The notes below the pieces were generated by a model. That model was given only the letters and a program-made list of their open reading frames with translations. It ran no database searches and was not told the origin of the DNA. The translations under genes and the position numbers were made by a program. A stretch of DNA of 64,000 nucleotides from positions 101,530,959 through 101,594,958 of the forward strand of contig CAKMRJ010005745.1 of NCBI GenBank assembly GCA_928212115.1, read 5' to 3'. Origin of the DNA: Lactuca virosa. Its lineage: Eukaryota > Streptophyta > Magnoliopsida > Asterales > Asteraceae. Position 1 is the stretch's first letter. Each line of letters begins with the position of its first letter. Below, in pieces: positions 24,369-36,600 of this stretch.

Positions 24369-27300
24369 CTAATCTGTAAAACTAATATCGTCCCTCAGCC
24401 CGATGCGCCTCGCATGCTGCAAATGCTTAACCCTCGTCAGTCCCTTCGTAAGGGGATCCGCAGGGTTCTCATCTGACGATACCCTCTTTGCCACGAGGAG
24501 TCCTTCTTCTATCTTGTGTCTTATGAAGTGATATTTTCTGTCAATGTGTCGGGATCTGCCATGATCTCTTGGTTCCTTGGCTAAGGCAACCGCACTATTG
24601 CTGTCACAGAAAATCTCCATAGGCTCCTTAATAGCTGGTACAACTCCAAGGTCTCCGATGAAGTTCCTCAGCCATATCGCCTCCTTTGCCGCTTCACTCG
24701 CTGATATGTACTCTGATTCACAAGTTGAATCAGCTACAGTCTCCTGTTTGGAACAATTCCAAGTGATTGCCCCTCCATTTAGGGTAAAGACCCAGCCCGA
24801 CTGAGAGCGGAAGTTATCCCTATCAGTCTGAAAGCTAGCATCACTATACCCTACTACTCTCAAGTCATCACTCCCACCAAGGGTAAGGATCCAATCCTTA
24901 GTCCTCCGCAGGTACTTGAGAATATTCTTTACCGCAGTCCAATGAGCCTTGCCAGGGTTCCCCTGATATCTGCTGACCATGCTCAAAGAGAAGGCCACAT
25001 CAGGACGGGTACAAGTCATATAATACATGATCGAGCCAACAGCAGAAGCATAAGGTAATCGACTAATCTCAGCTATCTCATCTTCTGTACTCGGGCTCTG
25101 AGCCTTGCTCAGTTTGGCATTGCTTTGGATCGGTAATTCTCCTTTCTTGGAATTCTGCATGTTGAACCTTTTCAACACCTTATCCAAGTAGATACTCTTA
25201 CTAAGTCCAATTAGTCTTTTACTCCTTTCTCTTAATATCCTTATCCCTAGGATATAGGCAACTTCTCCAAGGTCCTTCATAGCAAAGCACTTCCCAAGCC
25301 AGGACTTAACCTCCTGCAAGGTTGGGATGTCATTTCCTATGAGTAGTATGTCATCCACATACAGTACCAAAAAGCTAACTATACTCCCACTAGCTCTGAC
25401 ATACACGCAGGACTCATCTTCACTTCTTGAGAAACCAAACTCTTTGACCTTCTCATCGAAACAAAGATTCCAACTTCGAGATGCTTGTTTCAATCCATAA
25501 ATGGATTTCTCAAGCTTGCACACTCTATTGGGGTACTCTGCACTGACAAATCCCTCTGGCTGATTCATGTAAACATCCTCAGCCAACTTTCCGTTAAGGA
25601 AAGCGGTTTTGACATCCATTTGCCATATTTCATAATCATGAAATGCAGCAATGGCTAGCATAACCCTAATAGACTTAATCTTTGCTACTGGTGAAAAGGT
25701 TTCATCATAATCAATACCCTGAGTCTGAGTAAAACCCTTCGCAACCAGTCGAGCCTTATAAGTGTGCACCTTCCCATCCATGTCGGTCTTCTTCTTGAAG
25801 ATCCATTTGCACCCGACTGTCTTACGGCCTAGTACATTGTCAACCAAGTTCCAAACTTGATTATCATACATGGACTGTATCTCGCTGTCCATTGCCTCCT
25901 TCCATTTGGCAGACTCCGGGCCTGCCATGGCTTCCTTAACACTGTTAGGTTCATCCAAATTTACCAGTGTACTGTCACTGATAAATGTATCACCTTCCGT
26001 AGTAATATGAAATCCATAATAAAACTCAGGTGTGTTCCTAACCCTTGTGGAACGCCTCGGAAGTATAGACTCGTCAGCTGGATCAACAGGAATTTCCTCC
26101 TCAGGTTGATTGCTAGTGTCTGAGGTTCCTTCACCAATTGAGTCTTGAATTTCTTCAAGGTCAATTTGCCTCCCACTGTCTCCTTGGTTTATAAATTCTC
26201 TCTCTCGAAAGACCCCTCTCCTAGCCACAAAGACCACATTCTCACTGGGTCTGTAGAAGAGGTAACCAAAGGATTTTTGTGGGTAGCCGATGAAAATACA
26301 CCTTTCACTTCGAGGTTCGAGCTTGTCATGAGTCTCGCGCCTCACGAAAGCCTCGCAACCCCAAATCTTGATATGGTCCAAATTGGGAACTTTCCCAGTC
26401 CACATTTCATGAGGTGTTTTGGCAACCTTCTTTGTAGGGACTAGATTAAGGATGTGGGCGGCAGTCTCTAAGGCATACCCCCAAAAAGAGATTGGTAGCG
26501 AAGCTCGACTCATCATAGAGCGAACCATGTCCAACCAAGTTCGATTACGCCTCTCAGCTACACCATTCAGCTGTGGTGTCCTGGGAGGTGTCAATTGTGA
26601 GACAACCCCACACTCCTTAAGATAGTCGAGGAACGCAGTACTAAGATACTCACCACCTCGATCGGATCGAAGCATCTTAATGTTCCTGCCCAATTGATTT
26701 TCTACTTCCTGTTTAAACTCTTTAAACTTTTCAAAAGTTTCTGACTTATGTTTGATTAAGTAGACATAACCATATCTACTAAAATCATCAATAAAAGTCA
26801 CATAATAGCGATTAGCATCCCTTGTGGCGGTTTTGAATTTGTCCACATACATCAGTATGTATAAGGTCCAACAAACCCTCACCCCTTGCATAAGTACCAG
26901 TGAAGGGTGATTTTGTCATTTTTCCAAGTAGACAAGACTCACAACTATCATCCGACTTGAGGTCGAACAACTCCAAGACTCCATTTCTTTTGGAGTTGGC
27001 CTATGCGTTTCTTGCTTACATGTCCAAGACGACAATGCCACAAAGATGCTTTATCCAAGCTAGTAGAAGAATCAATACATAATACATTATTTCCTAAATT
27101 ATCTACAACCGATACAGCTTCATACACACCATCAGAAGGTAATGCTTTAAAATAAAGAACATTATTAAAGAAAGCATTAATACTACCAACTTCATTATCA
27201 AAAGAAAAGGTAAAACCTTGTTTGTACAAAGCATGAAAGGAAATACTATTTCTCGCCATTTCAGACGAGTACACACATTTATTCAAATCTAACTTTAACC

Positions 27301-28402
27301 CACTATCTAGCAACAAAGTATAAATTCCAATCTTGGTAACAGGTGTAACCTTCTTGTTCCCCATGATTAAGTTTATCTTTCCGTGCTCCACATCCTCACT
27401 TCTTCTTAGGCCCTGCAAGTCACAACAGATGTGAATACCACAACCTGTATCAAGAACCCAAGAATTAGAATATGGTGAGTTATTAGACAATATAGTGTAA
27501 ATACCTGCATGGGATGGTTTCACTTTCCCATCCTTGACATCCTGCAAGTACTTTGGGCAGTTTCGCTTCCAGTGCCCCTTATTTTGACAGTAGAAGCATT
27601 CAGCATCCTTAGGGATAGCAGAAGGAGTGATAGAACCACCTTTGGTTCCAGATGAGGAGCCTTCAAGGGACTTTCCCTTGGTACCCTTCGAAGGGTGCTT
27701 CCTCTTCTTCCCTTTGCCTTGCCTGATAGCCAAAACAGGGGTAGTAGTAGGAGTAGGAGTAGCAACCGACTTATTTTTAAGACAACTTTCGGCAGTCTTT
27801 AGAAGTCCTTGAAGCTTACTGAGTGTGACTTCCTCCTTGTTCATGTGGTATGTCATACGAAATTGATCATAACATGAGGGCAAGGAGTGCAAAATGATAT
27901 CAATTGCCAACTCCTCAAGGAAGTTCACATTCAGTTTCATTAGACGGTCCACATACCTTTGCATTTTCTGCATGTGGCTCGTGATCGGTTCGCTATCCTT
28001 CATACGGGTAGTGATCATGGAGGAGATTATTTCATACCGCTCTTGACGAGCACTCTGATGGTACCTTTCCATCATATCCTGATGCATCTCAAAAGGGTAA
28101 TAGTCCTCATAGGACTTTTGGAGTTCAGCTGTCATGGTGGCCATCATGATGCATGCCACCTTGGTGGCATCTCTTTCATGTGCCTGATACTCAGCGACCT
28201 CCTCAGGAGTAGCAGTGGACTCATCAAGCTCCTTTAGCTCCTTATCGAGGACATATTCCTTGTCCTCGTAACGAGTGACCATCCTGATGTTCCGGATCCA
28301 ATCCACGAAGTTGGAACCATCAAAGATGACCCTCCCACAAAGGTTCATGAGGGAAAAGGAGCCAGTAGGGTTAGACCCCAAAGCATTATTTTTGGAAGAC
28401 AT
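24369..28402 (-). pseudogene. gag-pol of element B, intact but for two frameshifts
   Basis: The start is ATG at 28402 (MSSKNNALG); the open frame reaches 18 bases further upstream only from a TTG. Gag runs to about 27600 with zinc knuckle CFYCQNKGHWKRNC (about 27555-27600). Protease WVLDTGCG follows (about 27440-27475), then pre-integrase LWHCRLGH and CESCLLGK (about 26930-27030), the integrase core with LRSDRGGEY (about 26660), RT with QMDVKTAFLNGKLAED (about 25570-25625) and YVDDILLIGN (about 25330-25360), and RNase H ending SFTD at 24369. Near 26985 an extra A follows LQK and near 26850 a second extra base restores another frame, so the frames 28402-26948 and 26891-24369 are offset. All catalytic motifs I can see are intact. 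A very recent loss of function, or an assembly error at homopolymers, is possible. Confidence 0.92.
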
Positions 28403-29908
28403 CTTAAAAGAAGAAAACAAGTTTAGATTAGATATATCGAATCCTTAATAATACACCCAAAGGTAATATTACGGCTAGGATCCAACACAATATATTATAA
28501 CTTAGAAGAGGGATGTCGTAATCTAAGCTATAACATATTTGAAGGTAGGTGAATGACGATTCACCAATTTCCACCATGAAAACGAAATGAATTATTAGGT
28601 TTAATTGGTTTTGAAATTCCTAGATTCTTTTGAGATTCATTGAACTTTTCAATGGCATGTTTCAATCTCGATTGTGCCCTTCAAGTTTTGTGACTGGGAT
28701 GCCGAGGATCACAAAACAAGGTGTGAATAACCATGCAAAATCACTTGGTACCCTTAATATTATCACCTAATCAATGTGCCGGTTAACCACACACGCTCCA
28801 CCGATCTATGATAAACATTAAGTCACCCTTCGTGATCCTTACTAGTCCAAGTTAGTGTGCCGGTTAACCACACACGCTCCACCAACAACTTGGTAAGGTA
28901 CAAAGTGTGAATTTCATGGGTTAGCACCATATTCACATTTTCCTAAAGTAACTAAGATTGGGAATTTATAAAAGGTTTAGTTACTTTATAATATTCATTA
29001 TACTTTTAATGAGAATTTAAAGTCATTGTCCTACCCGTTCGGCTAACGACCCTCCATCGATCAAGGAAGCGGTGGGTGAGAATGGACACCCATTAAGTTG
29101 TCATTTTATAGGCAACAACCTTATACCCCCCTTATAGACCGGTTTCGTGAATGAGGCCTACTAACAGTAATACGACTTAATCTTATACATATATATAATA
29201 ATTAACCATTAATGTTATAAATAGTATAAGGGTTGAATTTTAACTTTTTAAAACTCTAAGGGTTTGGAATTAAAGTATATTAAAGTGTTTGTAACTTTAC
29301 AAATTCCAAAACTTGAGGACAAGTTTTGAAACTATTCAAAACTTTTCATTTCATAACTTATGAATTAAAGGTTCATAAAATGAAGACTCTTCATTTTCAT
29401 GTAACTTATGTGTTTTAAGTGTGCATAAATGAAAGTGACCTTTAGAAATCCATAACTTGAGGACAAATTATGGACTCCATTAAAACACATAAATGATCAA
29501 GAATTATCAATAAACAATTCAGCAAATAATTCCTATGATCTAACAATAATTCATAAGAACATGAATATCATATCAAAAATTCCAAGAACATATGAACACA
29601 TATAATCATGAAATTTTTATATAATCCATTGTAAATGGATTAGCATAAACATTACACCATCTAAAACAGGTTTTAAAACACCAAAACGGTTTAGGGTAAT
29701 GTTTCTAGTCCATTTCCAGCAGCAAAAGTCGAAAATCTGCTGTCAGTTCATTCTACTCGTCGAGTGCACGAACCTACTCGACGAGTAGGATGAATTTTCA
29801 CTTGGACTCGTCGAGTCCCCCCATGGACTCGGCGAGTCCACTGCTCAGACAGCAAACAATTTCGATTTTTAACACAATTTTGCATCAAGTATCAACAAAC
29901 AAGCCTAG
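28403..29908 (-). other. Untranslated leader of element B
   Basis: Collinear with the leader of A. It holds the paired block around GTGTGCCGGTTAACC (about 28778-28802 and 28852-28882) and palindromes CTCGTCGAG/CTCGACGAG at about 29755-29840, close to the primer site. No gene. Confidence 0.65.
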
Positions 29909-29920
29909 GCTTTGATACCA
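29909..29920 (-). other. Primer-binding site of element B
   Basis: The minus strand reads TGGTATCAAAGC, one base different from the initiator-Met-tRNA complement used by A, C and D. Confidence 0.82.
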
Positions 29921-29921
29921 C

Positions 29922-30688
29922 TGTTGGGTTTAGAGCAAACTAACACTCCTAAGGTGTTCATGCAACCCTAGAAACCTTGGATCTATGTTTGTCTAAAATA
30001 CATGCAAAATAATTTTCCAAGGTTCATAACCTGTCTAGCATACATGGGGTACTTTTAAACATAAAAGATACTAGAAGAATTACATACCTTTGTTAGTGAG
30101 TTGATTCCTTGGGAGTTTGAGAGCCAAGCACCAATAATGTGAATGCCTCAAATGGAAATCAAAAATCACCACAAACTTGGAAAACTTATGAGAGAGCACT
30201 CTAATACTCTAGAAATCGGCCACACCTTATGCACACACACATAGTGTCTTTTCAAGCACCATAAGCCTCTTTATATAGTGTAGATGATTAGGGTTATGAA
30301 CCATGCAAACCCTAATAACCCATGTCTTTTCCTATTCCAAGGGTCCATGGGTTAAAAGCTCCATGGATCATCCATGGACTCCCATTCAAGCTTAGCCCAC
30401 TTCCTAATGAGTGTTAGCCCACACTATATAAGTACAATAGCCCATTGTTTAATTAGTCACCTTATGATCACTAAATTAATTCATAATTAATTTAAGATCA
30501 ATACTAATTAAATAATACAATTTCATATTAATATATATAACTTATAATATATTGGTAGGCCGCAAATATACTCTTCTCATAATGTTATCCATATAAATAG
30601 TTTGGGTGAAGTGCAACCCAAATGGACCATGTCGGGTCGGGTCAAGTATATACCAAATAAGTTATGGACTTAGACACCTTATCCAACA
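29922..30688 (-). repeat. 5' LTR of element B
   Basis: Matches 22761-23528 throughout and ends at the ATAAT target duplication. Confidence 0.92.
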
Positions 30689-30903
30689 ATAATGAGGGTG
30701 CAGTTGCCTTCGCTAAGGAACCAAGGGATCACGGCAGATCCAGGCACATCGACAGAAAATACCACTTCATTAGACATCGGATAGAAGAAGGACTCCTCGT
30801 GGTTAAGAGGGTAACATCGGATGAGAACCCAACAGATCCCCTCACGAAGGGACTATGTAGGGTTAAGCATTTGCAGCATGCGAGGCGCATTGGGCTGAAA
30901 GTG
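30689..30903 (+). pseudogene. gag-pol of element A, C-terminal RNase H part after the B insertion
   Basis: It continues the RNase H frame interrupted at 22760: EGAVAFAKEPRDHGRSRHID, then HFIRHRIEEGLL and DPLTKGL, ending HARRIGL like element B. After that it diverges from B and has lost the normal C-terminus, with a small deletion at about 30896. Confidence 0.88.
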
Positions 30904-31214
30904 TTGCTATCTTGTGTCAATTGTTTACTATTGTTTCAAATTTTCCATGTTTTGACTTCCAGAATTATTACTTTATTCAAACTCTCCACAGTCTGTTGGA
31001 AGTAGATATGAATCAAGACTCTCATGAAGTTGGCTTGTAGATGTCTAAGATATTAGACATAGTCAAAGTTGCTACAATATTCATGAGTGCTCATAAGTTC
31101 TTAGTATTGGATTCAACTCACGCTCACTTGTATCACTTCATGTAATTTATCTCGAGTGATCGTGAGACGGTAATATCATATAAGTCTTCAAACCTAGAGA
31201 TATGAGTTGTTGAT
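30904..31214 (+). other. 3' untranslated part of element A, before C
   Basis: Noncoding and collinear with the reverse complement of 24000-24350 in B. It ends with TTGAT, the target-site copy of element C. Confidence 0.8.
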
Positions 31215-31561
31215 TGTCACACCCCCAAACCAGAACGGCGGAAACGTTCGGGGGCGGAGGACGTCATATTCAGTATCATAATAGTTCATAGTAAGGAAAG
31301 TACACACCACCATACATATAAAGGTTTCAAAATGTTTACATAGTTGTATTTGTTACATGTTCAAAAGGTAAATACATAAACATCTTTCAAAAGAAGTAAT
31401 TAACGTCAGAGCGTTAATCCCCAAAAGTTGGTTTCCAAACCTGCTTAGCGGTTCCCTGAGAATACAAGTTATTTCAAAGAAAAAGTGTCAACATTTAAGT
31501 TGGTGAGTTCATAAGCAGTTTTGAGAAAATGTATGCCATTCCAAAGTTCACGTTCGTTTTC

Positions 31562-31710
31562 CAAGAAAATCCCATATTTTCTTATAAAAGTATGAAATGC
31601 ATATGAATGTTCGTGTTGTGAGTTGTAAATAGTTACACCAGGAAAATCCCTTATTTTCCTATTAGTTGTTTGTTTTAGATGCAGGAAAAACCCTTATTTT
31701 CCTAACGTTA
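31562..31710. repeat. Palindromic short repeats in LTR C
   Basis: Three copies of a near-palindrome of the form GGAAAAWCCCTTATTTTCC (near 31562, 31640 and 31683), spaced about 45-75 bp. The same occurs at about 39885-40020 in the other LTR. Confidence 0.75.
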
Positions 31711-32734
31711 CAGGCAGTCTCTAAGACCGAAAATCGCAAGCAACCGACATGCTTAAAAGTTGAGTCATAGTTTTATATAGTAAAACTATAAGAAGATCGC
31801 ACTTGTTAGATGAAGAATAGTTTTAATAGCTACTCGTTCATAAAAGCATAATACTATAATAGCTGTCTATCTGGTGATTTTTATAACCATACTAAACATA
31901 ATATGCCTGTGGCGACGGTCTTCAGGCGTCGGATCGTTTACGCCAAACTGTCACCCAAAGGACTGTAGCTAACAGTCAGGGCGCGGGATCATGACTTCCC
32001 GTATAGATCTATACACATTTGACACGCTCTCCTACAGGAGACTCTGGTTATAATCGTCAGGACTTTAAGTTGTACCTTTTCGCAAAAAGGTAGCAGTGAA
32101 GATGTCTCACGGATTCTCAACTAAGTCTGTATTAGAATGATAGTTTTGTATGAAATACTTATCCTATTTCACAATGTTTGACCAAGCATAAGTCATAAGT
32201 TCTTTGAATGCATAAAATGGTTTAACAAAGATGGTTACCCTTGATATGATGCATTTGTATGTAAACGTATAAATAAAACATATTTCTATTTATAAAACAT
32301 ATTGTACCCCAAGAGGGTAAAGTTGTGTTGTGAGGTGGTTTGCATGATAACAACTTCATATGATAGTTAAAACGATAGTATGAAAAGTATAGCAAAAGAT
32401 CGATGTTTCACACGATTTTAGCCGTGTGTTTACTTGTATTCCCCCCCTTAAAAGTGTTTAAAAGCATTTAAAAACATATTTAAAGTGTGGTTGTAGGGGT
32501 ATGAACTCACTTGATTGAAGTGGTTGATTTGAAGTAGTCGAGAGAAGAATCGAGCAGAACTTCGACTCGAGAGAGTTGAAATCTCGGGATTCTTGGGGAT
32601 CTAAGGAGTGTAGAACTTCCTTCGGGGCTCGAGTATGAAAACCGGGGCTTCAGGATGGTTTATCGAGGTAATTTCGCAGAGTAACAGCACTTAGACGGAA
32701 AGAGATGAGCACCAAACCTGGCACCCTTAAGCTG

Positions 32735-32872
32735 CTATTTATAGGGTGGATTTTTGGGTGCCACGTCGTGGCAAAGGGTGTGCCACGTCGTGGTGGGCTG
32801 ACCTTATCCTCTTCCATTGATGGGACGCTCTCAGTCACTTGCCGGGTCGCGGCAACCTGTTCCACGTCGTGG
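32735..32872 (-). promoter_or_regulatory. Predicted LTR C core promoter: TATA box plus CCACGTCGTGG palindromes
   Basis: TATA box CTATTTATAG (32735-32744) is read on the minus strand. Upstream in sense are GCCACGTCGTGGC (32760-32772), a second CCACGTCGTGG (32783-32793), TTGCCGGGTCGCGGCAA (32839-32855) and a third CCACGTCGTGG (about 32862-32872). Confidence 0.6.
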
Positions 32873-33658
32873 CACACCTGACAGCCTCGGATTTTGAGCC
32901 TAGAACTTGTAAAATCCGTAACTTTCGCGTACGAGCTCCGTTTTCGACGTTCTTTATATGCACGCGTAGGTGAGAATATACTCTACAATTCTCGTTTAGA
33001 CTTCGTCGGCTAATTTTGACTTTATTTTTAATTATATTATTTTTAACAGGCCGGGACACGAAAAGTCCGTTTAAATTCCATAACTCCTTCATCTGATGTC
33101 CATTTTTGTCAGACTTTTTATCGTTGTACTCCTATTGTCGGGGACTTCAACTTTCGTTTAGGTTGTGTTGGCTAAAGACCGCTCGATCTCTATTTCGAGT
33201 TTTTAGCTGTCTACTGCTAGGTCAGAAACTTCGAAAATTCATAACTTCCTCATACGAAGTCAGATTTGGGCGTTCTTTTTACGTAAGTTCACGGTTTTGG
33301 GATATCTACGACTTTCATTTAGATACCTAAGACTAAAAACTATTGTATCGAAACTTCGCGTTTTTACGTCTATCCGTATTGTCGGTTTTGTCGGGAATCT
33401 TAGAATGGTCATAACTTCTTCGTTATAACTCGGATTTTAGTGTTCTTTATATTTTTGGAAACCTTATCACGATATCTATCACATAAGATACTCAAACCGA
33501 ACTTTTTGAACGTTTCATTTTCGATGATATTCTTATTACTTCACAAAAAGATTACAAGACTCGACTTTTAGACATTATTTTGACCTGAAATAACGGGTTG
33601 TTACATCATCCCCCCGTTAGAGGGAATTTCGTCCCGAAATTAATTACAAAATAAAAGT

Positions 33659-36600
33659 TTAGGGACTAGGGAAGAGATGCGGATACTTATGTTGCATCTG
33701 ATCTTCTCGCTCCCATGTGAATTCAGGTCCCCGCTTAGCATTCCAGCGGACCTTCACTATTGGTATGCGACTCTGTTTAGTTCGTTTGATTTCCCTATCC
33801 ATGATCTCGACGGGTTCTTCCACAAAGTTAAGATTTTCGTTAAGTTCGATTTCGTCGAGTGGAATCACAAGAGTTTCGTGGGACAAACACTTTTTCAGGT
33901 TAGATACGTGAAACACTGGATGTACTTTGTTAAGCTCGATCGGAAGTTGAAGTCTATAAGCCACTGGACCAATCCTTGAAGTAGTTTTGAAAGGTCCAAT
34001 GTATCTTGGATTTAGTTTTCCACGCTTCCCAAAGCGTATCATGCCCTTCCAGGGTGAAACCTTCAGTAGAACGCGGTCACCAACCTGAAATTCCAAGGGT
34101 TTTCGTCGTTTGTCGGCATAGCTCTTTTGCCTATCCCTCGAGGCTTTCAGACGTTCTCGAATTCGAACGATCTTTTCATATGTTTCTCTAATGATCTCCG
34201 GACCAGTGAGAGTGCTATCAGGGACTAGACCTTTTGCCAACTGCGTGTCGCCTACTTCCGCCCAGCACAGAGGTGATCTGCACTTACGGCCGTAAAGGGC
34301 TTCAAATGGAGCAGTCTTGATACTAGTATGATAACTGTTGTTATAAGAGAACTCGACTAAAGGTAAGTGAACATCCCACGCTTTACCAAAGTCGATTACA
34401 CATGCTCGCAACATGTCTTCTAGGGTTTGGATCGTTCTCTCACTCTGCCCGTCAGTTTGTGGGTGATAGGCTGTACTCATGTCAAGCCTAGTTCCCAAAG
34501 CTTTCTGCAGCGTCTGCCAGAATCTTGAAGTGAATCTACTGTCTCGGTCCGAGATGATAGATATTGGCATTCCATGAAGTCGCACGATCTCTCGGATGTA
34601 GGTTCTCGTTAGCCTTTCCATCTTATCAGTTTCCTTGATCGGTAAGAAATGAGCAGACTTGGTTAGTCAGTCGATGATCACCCAAATGGTGTCGTGACCA
34701 CCCTGCGTCTTGGGTAGTTTGGTTATGAAGTCCATGGAAATCTGCTCCCACTTCCACTCAGGTATTTCGGGCTGATGGAGTAGACCTGAGGGTTTCTGAT
34801 GTTCTACTTTGATCTTGGCGCAAGTCAAGCACTTGCTCACATAGATAGCAATTTCAGCTTTCATGTTTGGCCACCAGTAGAGTTGTTTGAGATCCAGATA
34901 CATCTTATCTGAACCTGGGTGTACGGAGTATGGAGTCTTGTGTGCTTCGTTCATAACTATCTCTCTGAACCCACCAAACTTTGGTGTCCAGATTCGGTTC
35001 ATGAGGTAGCACACTCCGTCACTCTTGATCTCTAGATTCTTGTCCATCCCTCTAAGGGTTTCACCTGTCACGTTTTCGGGTTTCAAGGCCTATAATTGAG
35101 CTTCCTTGATTTGTGTTGACAGATGAGAATGGATCGACATGGTTAATGACTTCACTCTTCGACCAGAGTACTCCTTACGACTAAGGGCATCAACCACTAC
35201 ATTCGCCTTTCCCGGATGGTAACGAATCTCACATTCGTAGTCGTTGAGCAATTCGATCCAACGTAGTTGTCTCATGTTCAAATCCTTCTGGTCGAGTATG
35301 TGTTGAAGGCTCTTGTGGTCTGTAAATATGGTGCACTTGGTACCGTATAGGTAGTGCCTCCAGATTTTCAAAGCGAAGACCACAGCTCCAAGTTCTAAGT
35401 CATGTGTGGTGTAGTTGACCTCATGTGTTTTCAGTTGTCGTGAGGCGTACGCAATAACCTTTCCTCGCTGCATTAGCACACATCCCAACCCTTGATTCGA
35501 AGCATCGCAATACACCACGAAATCTTCGATCCCCTCTGGAAGAGAAAGAATGGGTGCACTGCATAGGGCCTGTTTCAGGGTTTGAAATGCAGCATCTTGC
35601 TTTTCTCCCCAGTTGTAAGGCACACCTTTCTGAGTTAGGGAGGTAAGAGGTTTTGCGATGCTGGAGAAGTTCTGAATGAACCTTCGATAATAACCAGCAA
35701 GGCCTAGAAATTGGTGAATCTCCGTTGGTGTAGTTGGTGCAGACCAATTTTCGATAGCCTTGATCTTAGATGGGTCCACGTGGATTCCTTCCTCGCTGAT
35801 CACGTGACCTAGGAAGTCCACCTTCCTAATCCAAAACTCGTATTTTGAGAACTTCGCATAAAGTCTCTCAGCTCGTAATGTCTCTAGGACCTGTCTCAGA
35901 TGTTGGCCATGCTCTTCTTTACTTTTTGAATAAATGAGTATGTCATCTATGAATACTATCACAAATTTATCCAAGAATGGACGACATACCCGATTCATTA
36001 AGTCCATGAATACGGCCGGGGCATTGGTTAGTCCGAACGGCATCACTACAAACTCGTAATGTCCGTATCTGGTTCGGAAGGCCATCTTGGGAATATCACT
36101 CTCTAGGACTCGCAGCTGGTGATATCTCGATCTCAGATCGATCTCGGAGAAGTAGTTGGCTCCTTGGAGTTGGTCGAATAAGTCGTCGATTCGTGGTAGG
36201 GGATATCGGTTCTTGATGGTAAGTTTGTTGAGTTCTCGGTAGTCGATGCACATCCTAAAGGATCCATCCTTCTTTTTCACAAACAACACTGGTGCTCCCC
36301 AACGCGAGAAGCTTGGCCTGATGAATCCTTTGCTGAGTAGCTCATTCAGTTGGCTGGATAGCTCCTGCATCTCCTTTGGGGCTAATCAATAGGGCGCTTT
36401 GGCTACTGGGGTAGCTCCGAGAATCAGATCGATTCTGAATTCGACTTGTCTCGCGGGTGGTATTCATGGAAGATCTTCGGGAAAAACATCGGGAAACTCG
36501 CATACGCCAGGCACACTCTTGATGTCCTGGACTTCGCGTTTCACATCCACGACATGTGCCAAAAACGCATGATATTCCTTGCGTAGGCACTTCTGAGCTT

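Larger units (their letters stand above)
22761..30688 (-). mobile_element. Element B: nearly intact Copia retrotransposon
   Basis: LTRs at 22761-23528 (768 bp) and 29922-30688 (767 bp) are flanked by ATAAT (22756-22760 and 30689-30693). The primer site is on the minus strand at 29909-29920. It belongs to the same family as A: coding and leader regions align throughout. By eye the LTRs differ at about 11 bases and one indel (about 1.5%), so B is younger than A, as the nesting demands. Confidence 0.94.
31215..33605 (-). repeat. 3' LTR of element C (2391 bp)
   Basis: Plus-strand edges are TGTCACACCCCC and GGGTTGTTACA. It contains repeats of GGAAAATCCCTTATTTTCC type (31562-31710), a minus-strand TATA box (32735-32744), palindromes (32760-32872) and four ~160-bp modules (about 32900-33480). 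It has 22 bp more than the other LTR at 32773-32794. Confidence 0.93.
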
